This document shows, one piece after another, positions 59,598 to 64,000 of a DNA stretch of 64,000 bases. Numbering within the stretch: position 1 is the first letter of the stretch; each line of letters opens with the position of its first letter. The DNA comes from Pseudomonas fluorescens (lineage in GTDB: Bacteria; Pseudomonadota; Gammaproteobacteria; Pseudomonadales; Pseudomonadaceae). The position numbers and the translations under genes were made by a program. The DNA lies in contig NZ_CP012830.1 of NCBI RefSeq assembly GCF_001307155.1, positions 5,268,501 through 5,332,500 on the forward strand. The letters run 5' to 3'. The notes below the pieces were generated by a model that saw nothing but the letters and a program-made list of their open reading frames with translations, was not told the DNA's origin and made no database searches.

Positions 59598-60887
59598 ATG
59601 GAAGACACGCCAGAATCAAACATTCCAGCCGATGACTCCTCCGAAGACGTGGTGACAAGAGAGTCGTTGTACGAACTAGCCTGGTCGATGCCAATGACCA
59701 AAATTGGGGAGCGATATGGTGTTTCTTCCAGCTACCTGGCTCGGATCTATTCCAGCCTGAATGTACCCCGACCGCCGGTGGGGTATTGGGCTCAGGTTGC
59801 GGCGGGCAAAGGAAAGCCACGCCCACCTCTGCCAACGGCGTTGCCAGGCACTCTCATTGCCTGGAGTCGAAATGGCACGCCTCTCAAGGTTTCACAGACC
59901 CTACCGAAAGCACCCCGGAAGCTGGGTCGGCAAAAAAATAAGATCGATGTGGAGCTACCTCGGAAACACCCATTGTTGCTGGGTATCGAAGAGCATTTCC
60001 TGAAGGTGAGGGAAAGCGAAAACGGTTATTTACGACCGACAAAACGTTCCATGGCAGATCTCATCGTGAGCCGCACCGGACTCACTCATGCCGTGGACTT
60101 TGCCAATCAGCTGTACTTGGGGCTGATGAAAAAAGGTTTCTCCGTAGCACTCTCAAATGCCGAAACATACATGAATCGTGAATCCGTGGATCACCGAGAA
60201 AAGGAGTCGAAAAGGTACGTTCATCCTTCACTCTGGAAGCCGCAGCGACCTACCGTGGTTCACATTGGTAGTTTCCAATTCGGGCTGACCATCTACGAAG
60301 TCAGTGAATACGTGCCAGTGAAGAGTGTTGGTAAGCAATACGTTCGACTGAGCTCGCTTCCTACGAGTCAACGACGATCTCCGTTTCATGATGGTTGGGT
60401 GATGAGCGATGACATGCCTACTGGCCGTCTTTGCCTGCAGGTCTACTCTCCCTACTACGGCGCAGAATGGGTACGTCGTTGGATTGAGGACAAGCCTGGC
60501 GACTTAGTCAGCAAAATTGCTGGCATCATCAAGTTGTTGATTGACGAGGCTCCTGTGCTTGCCAACAAAGTCGAAGTTGAGCGTGAACGGAGGGAGCGCG
60601 AGCATCAGAAGTTTTTATTGGAGTGTGAGGAGAGGCGCAGACAAGAAGAGGAAAAGCGCCGACTCAAGGTGATCCAGGAAAGCCGTGATCGACTTGAGTC
60701 TGTGATTCAGACTTGGGCGAAGGTGAACAGTATCCGCGCCTTCTTCGACGACATCGAGCAATCTGCACAAAGATTGGGGGATGCCGATCGTAAAGCTGTC
60801 CTAGAGCGACTGACCAAAGCGAAAGAGTTAATCGGAGACTTGAACGCACTGAAGCATTTTGAGAGTTGGGAGCCTCCAGCCCACTAA
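59598..60887 (+). CDS. HTH protein with C-terminal coiled coil, island-associated
   Basis: A 429-residue protein. Residues 20-60 (TRESLYELAWSMPMTKIGERYGVSSSYLARIYSSLNVPRPPVGYWA) form a clear helix-turn-helix with the RPPxGYW tail seen in a common bacterial family that I know only as hypothetical. The middle (about 120-310) is a mixed alpha/beta region. Residues about 320-390 are a charged coiled coil (VERERREREHQKFLLECEERRRQEEEKRRLKV). It is convergent with the helicase gene. It probably binds DNA as a dimer. A role as regulator or sensor in a defence island is likely but not shown. Confidence 0.8.
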   Translation: MEDTPESNIPADDSSEDVVTRESLYELAWSMPMTKIGERYGVSSSYLARIYSSLNVPRPPVGYWAQVAAGKGKPRPPLPTALPGTLIAWSRNGTPLKVSQTLPKAPRKLGRQKNKIDVELPRKHPLLLGIEEHFLKVRESENGYLRPTKRSMADLIVSRTGLTHAVDFANQLYLGLMKKGFSVALSNAETYMNRESVDHREKESKRYVHPSLWKPQRPTVVHIGSFQFGLTIYEVSEYVPVKSVGKQYVRLSSLPTSQRRSPFHDGWVMSDDMPTGRLCLQVYSPYYGAEWVRRWIEDKPGDLVSKIAGIIKLLIDEAPVLANKVEVERERREREHQKFLLECEERRRQEEEKRRLKVIQESRDRLESVIQTWAKVNSIRAFFDDIEQSAQRLGDADRKAVLERLTKAKELIGDLNALKHFESWEPPAH

Positions 60888-61053
60888 ATGTTTTTGCTTT
60901 GCTTCAGAAGCAAAAATGAAGTTGTCGGCGTGTTGAATGTTCTGTATTTACCGAATCTACTGCGCCAGCGTCTCACGCTGCTCGGGCCTACATAGAGGCC
61001 GCGTGTAAGCGCGAAATGGGTTTGAAATGCATCTACGGCATGGTCACGCCATT

Positions 61054-63297
61054 CTACTTAGCCAAAGACTGGCGTTGTGCAAAAGAGATTGCAGTCGAGA
61101 TATCCAGCGATATAGAAGCAAACGATTTCATCAGCAATGACTCCGGCAATGCCCAATCCCATTTCTCGCGCAGCATGTTCTCCACATTCGCAAGAATCGA
61201 ATCGAGATCGCCTGCATCCAATCTACCGACATACTCCAGCGCTGCCTGGGTTCGAATGAGGCTGGCGTCAATCTCAATGGCAAGGCCTGAGTTATCGCAA
61301 GATAGGCCTACATGATTGAGCAACAGACGCAGTGCATCGTTGGCATGATCACCTAGCCAGCTGATCAGATAACACTTGCTGCCCGACTCGATGATGTAGC
61401 GTTCACCGAGGCCTAATGAGACAAATGTCTTCCGAGCCTCGTCGAGCAGATCATGGGCGCCGTGATCAATAAACTGGCAGTGCGAAGTATCTGCCAGCAC
61501 TGCACGCATTTCTTCACGGACGGTGTCATGCACCATTGCACCCAAACCATCGAACTGGGGAGGAGCACCGCCGCGTGCGGCAGTAACAATAATGACCTTG
61601 GCCTGGAGATCAACGTCACGCACTTGCCATCGTCGCCCCCCAAAGATGATTCGTTGATCCTTGGTAAGCGGGCGGCTTACCGGTACTGACCCCAGGGCTT
61701 TCCCATCACACACGAGGCGAAACTCTTCATCGCTGCTGAACGCGCTGTAGAACTCGTAGTGGTTTATCAGACGCTCTCCAACCGTCCCGGGAAGCAACAA
61801 TCCCGAACTGTCTTGAACAATGAGTTCATGCTCTCCCAATGTCCTGAGCAGCCCCACGAAGTCGGATTTTTCGACTTTGGAAAATGCCCCCTCGGCGATC
61901 AAGCTTTTCCACAAAGCTGCCGCTGATGCACCCCCACATTGGGCGATGATGGAAAGGACTTGCTGAACCAGAGTAGAGGCGTGAACGCCTTGGGCTCTCG
62001 GGGGTTCGAACCACCCTCGAATCAGCAGGCGAACCATGGCAATGGTCTGCACCAAGCCTTGGCGCAGTTGATCGGAAAGGCTCGATCCATCTTTGAGAGG
62101 CGACTCTTTGCAGTACGCGCGCAGTACCGCATTCTCTCCTGGGCGTCTTCCTGAGCGACCTAAGCGCTGACGTAGGCTCGCCACTGAGGGGGGAGGGCCA
62201 ATTTGCACAACCGTCTTGATGCTCCCGATGTCTATTCCCAGTTCAAGCGTCGTGGTGCAGATCGCCGATGCCGCCTGGTTACCGGCTTTAAGCGCGTGCT
62301 CAGCCTGCTCACGCAAGTCCTTTGAAAGGCTACCGTGGTGAGGCCAGAACTCGTTGGGTAGACCGTCTTTCTCGCAGCGCCGACGCAGTTGGTCTGCGTA
62401 CCATTCAACCTGCGGGCGGCTGTTCGGGAATATCAGGTTATTGCTTCCTCGCAAAACCTTGTAGAGATGATCGGCGATCGCAAAGTCAGGGCTTGCTTTG
62501 TTTTCCGTTTCGTCTTCATCGCCGTCCTCATCAGGGGACTGGATGGGAGTCTTTCTTAGCTCGCTCATCGGCGGTTGGATGTAACCACGGATTTGCACCT
62601 GGAGAGTCTGATTGGAGTTTTTGGACTCGATCACGGTTACCGTGTCGACGCCGGCCGGACGAAGGAACTCCGCCGCCAATCTCATATCGCCCAATGTTGC
62701 TGATAGCCCAACTCGGGGAAGACGACGTCCTGCTACGAGCTCGACCCGGTGCATCAGGGACTGCAGCTGTTTTCCTCGCTCACTACCAATGAATGCATGG
62801 AGTTCATCAACGACGATGTAGCGCAGGTTTTGGAAAACTCCAGCCAGGCTTGAGCCTCGATTGACGAACAATGCTTCAAGGGACTCAGGGGTAATCAATA
62901 GCACCCCCTCCGACGACTTCAAAAATCGGTGCTTTTTGCTCGATGAGATATCCCCGTGCCAGCCAACTACAGGAATTTCCAGTTGCTCACATAGACGGCT
63001 GAGTCTGCCCCATTGATCGTTGATCAAGGCTTTGAGTGGGCTGATGTACAGCACAGAGCCGGGAGGGTCATTGTGGTTGAGTAAATGGGTGAGGATGGGG
63101 AGGAACGCGGCCTCGGTTTTCCCCGCTGCTGTTGCGGCGGCGATGATGACATCCTGGTCTGCATCCACCAGAACAGGTACTGCCCATTCTTGGGCGTCAC
63201 GCAAGGACGTCCAGCCTTCATCCCAAATCCATCGCTGGATACGGGGTTCTAGCTGGTCGAAACCCGATGACTCAGAGTGAGAAGGTGGCAAGTTCAT
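61054..63297 (-). CDS. DEAD/DEAH-box helicase, BrxH/Lhr-like
   Basis: A 747-residue superfamily 2 helicase. Walker A is AATAAGKTEAAFL (near 55), motif II VVDELHAFIGSERG (near 165), motif III GLSATLGDM. The C-terminal helicase domain has TTTLELGIDIGSIKTVVQIGPPPSVASLRQRLGRSGRRPG. The final 250 residues are a Lhr-type extra region. It follows the BrxD-like ATPase gene with a 26-bp overlap, so they form one left-facing operon. The same two-gene pairing occurs in type 2 BREX (BrxHI with BrxD) and in TerB-N-type operons described by Anantharaman and colleagues. Which applies depends on genes past the right edge. Confidence 0.9.
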   Translation of the reverse strand: MNLPPSHSESSGFDQLEPRIQRWIWDEGWTSLRDAQEWAVPVLVDADQDVIIAAATAAGKTEAAFLPILTHLLNHNDPPGSVLYISPLKALINDQWGRLSRLCEQLEIPVVGWHGDISSSKKHRFLKSSEGVLLITPESLEALFVNRGSSLAGVFQNLRYIVVDELHAFIGSERGKQLQSLMHRVELVAGRRLPRVGLSATLGDMRLAAEFLRPAGVDTVTVIESKNSNQTLQVQIRGYIQPPMSELRKTPIQSPDEDGDEDETENKASPDFAIADHLYKVLRGSNNLIFPNSRPQVEWYADQLRRRCEKDGLPNEFWPHHGSLSKDLREQAEHALKAGNQAASAICTTTLELGIDIGSIKTVVQIGPPPSVASLRQRLGRSGRRPGENAVLRAYCKESPLKDGSSLSDQLRQGLVQTIAMVRLLIRGWFEPPRAQGVHASTLVQQVLSIIAQCGGASAAALWKSLIAEGAFSKVEKSDFVGLLRTLGEHELIVQDSSGLLLPGTVGERLINHYEFYSAFSSDEEFRLVCDGKALGSVPVSRPLTKDQRIIFGGRRWQVRDVDLQAKVIIVTAARGGAPPQFDGLGAMVHDTVREEMRAVLADTSHCQFIDHGAHDLLDEARKTFVSLGLGERYIIESGSKCYLISWLGDHANDALRLLLNHVGLSCDNSGLAIEIDASLIRTQAALEYVGRLDAGDLDSILANVENMLREKWDWALPESLLMKSFASISLDISTAISFAQRQSLAK

Positions 63298-64000
63298 CGT
63301 CCGCGTCGACCTTCGTGTCCTCTTCTCCGCCGAGGTCTTTGGCTACCTCGACACCTCCCAGCAGCGTCCGCCAGTTAGCTCCCGGGTTTTGCTCCAGGAT
63401 GGCCAGCAGATTGATAAACGCAGTGATAGTGGTGCGTGGCGTACGGAAGTAGGCTTCACCCAAGCGCTGGTTGCAGTGCGCCATAAACAGAGGGAGTGCT
63501 TCGTCAGGCAGTAGATATTTTTCAGCATCGCCGCCCGCATACACATGGCGCAGCTTCTGAAGCAGCACATAGAAGTCTTCGGGGGTGAGGCTGGTCAGGC
63601 GAATAACTGGGCCCGACAGATCCACCAGCCCTGTTTTAGCAAACGAGTTCTCGGCCAGGCGCGATTGCAGGGCTGGGTAGCTAAACAGACCTCGGCGAGT
63701 GTCCATCAAGAACTCAGGGGTGCCACCCAGGACGAATCCAAGCCCCTCAGCCGATCCCTGCAGCGAATCATTGAGGATGCGCAGGATCTGCTCGTAGTTG
63801 GCATTGCGTGCCTGCGTGTTGGCCAGCTTGTAGAGGTTGACCAGCTCGTCGAGGCAGATCATCAGGCCGCCAAAACCTGCGAGCCTGACGAATCTCGACA
63901 GCAGCTTGAGCTGATCGTAGACGGAGGCGTCATCAATGATCGTTCGCACACCCAGAGCCGCACGCGCATCGGTTTTGGTGGTGAACTCACCACGCAGCCA
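63272..64000 (-). CDS. BrxD/DUF2791-type P-loop ATPase (5' end off window)
   Basis: The left-facing frame is open from the right edge (WLRGEFTTKTDARAALGVRTIIDD) to 63272, 242 codons. GGLMICLDELVNLYKLANTQARNANYEQILRILNDSLQG is the Walker B region of the BREX BrxD/DUF2791 ATPase family. GFVLGGTPEFLMDTRRGLFSYPALQSRLAEN and VIRLTSLTPEDFYVLLQKLR follow. The Walker A end of the gene lies beyond the window. It is coupled to the helicase by a 26-bp overlap. In BREX this ATPase acts with the helicase in phage exclusion; in TerB-N operons the same pair appears without BREX core genes. Confidence 0.88.
   Translation of the reverse strand, partial: WLRGEFTTKTDARAALGVRTIIDDASVYDQLKLLSRFVRLAGFGGLMICLDELVNLYKLANTQARNANYEQILRILNDSLQGSAEGLGFVLGGTPEFLMDTRRGLFSYPALQSRLAENSFAKTGLVDLSGPVIRLTSLTPEDFYVLLQKLRHVYAGGDAEKYLLPDEALPLFMAHCNQRLGEAYFRTPRTTITAFINLLAILEQNPGANWRTLLGGVEVAKDLGGEEDTKVDADDELATFSL

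Noticed and set aside
1..64000. tRNA genes, rRNA, integrases and insertion sequences
   Set aside because: None was recognised on either strand by eye; a covariance-model scan was not possible.

Overview
The window is bacterial, GC-rich over most of its length and coding-dense. It looks like a Pseudomonas of the fluorescens/putida group: it carries a pseudomonine-type siderophore locus, a P. fluorescens-type REP element (about 24501-24588) and a typical Pseudomonas serS. Calls come from reading translations and motifs; no database search was possible.

Region 1 (1-24470) is a complete salicylate/threonine/histamine siderophore system. The left-facing operon pmsC-pmsE-pmsA-pmsB makes and activates salicylate (isochorismate synthase, salicylate-AMP ligase with aryl carrier, isochorismate-pyruvate lyase) and makes histamine (histidine decarboxylase). 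Facing right is the Cy-Cy-A NRPS pmsD, then a histamine N-monooxygenase. The partner NRPS (half C - PCP - C) is convergent with it. A FecI-like sigma factor starts a rightward run of two exporter-type ABC half-transporters, two FecCD permeases, an ATPase, a binding lipoprotein and a TonB-dependent receptor. The layout matches acinetobactin systems. Fur-box-like sites sit in the three main control regions. The PmsD carrier domain has lost its phosphopantetheine serine, so the PmsG carrier probably works in trans. A truncated periplasmic binding protein occupies the left edge.

Region 2 (24470-34031) is a likely single regulon: a TetR regulator, a FadL-type outer-membrane protein, an SDR enzyme, and a NodT/MFP/RND tripartite pump. 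Four copies of a 24-bp operator-like palindrome (GTGACC-N12-GGTCAC) lie upstream of tetR, fadL, the NodT gene and the MFP gene.

Region 3 (34031-41354) is ordinary chromosome with decay: a FabF fragment and a FabH fragment flank an XRE-cupin regulator and a DMT exporter. LysR, a zinc-independent alcohol dehydrogenase-like protein, and an unrecognised 492-residue protein coupled to a truncated GntR regulator follow.

Region 4 (41355-64000) is an accessory island, in parts lower in GC. It holds many short coupled gene sets: a membrane/GAF-like pair, a frameshifted transglutaminase-like gene, an RNase H-like protein with a Ser/Thr kinase, small nuclease-like proteins, a GAPS4-like pair, a tandem GIY-YIG gene with an in-frame stop, an XRE regulator, a metallophosphoesterase, a serS copy followed by a ParS/MbcA-type antitoxin with an unknown small partner, a DyP peroxidase with a membrane partner, an HTH/coiled-coil protein, and a helicase plus BrxD-like ATPase running off the right edge. 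Several look like anti-phage or conflict systems. The least familiar are the kinase pair, the 2TM/GAF-like pair, the serS-linked antitoxin pair and the DyP/membrane pair.
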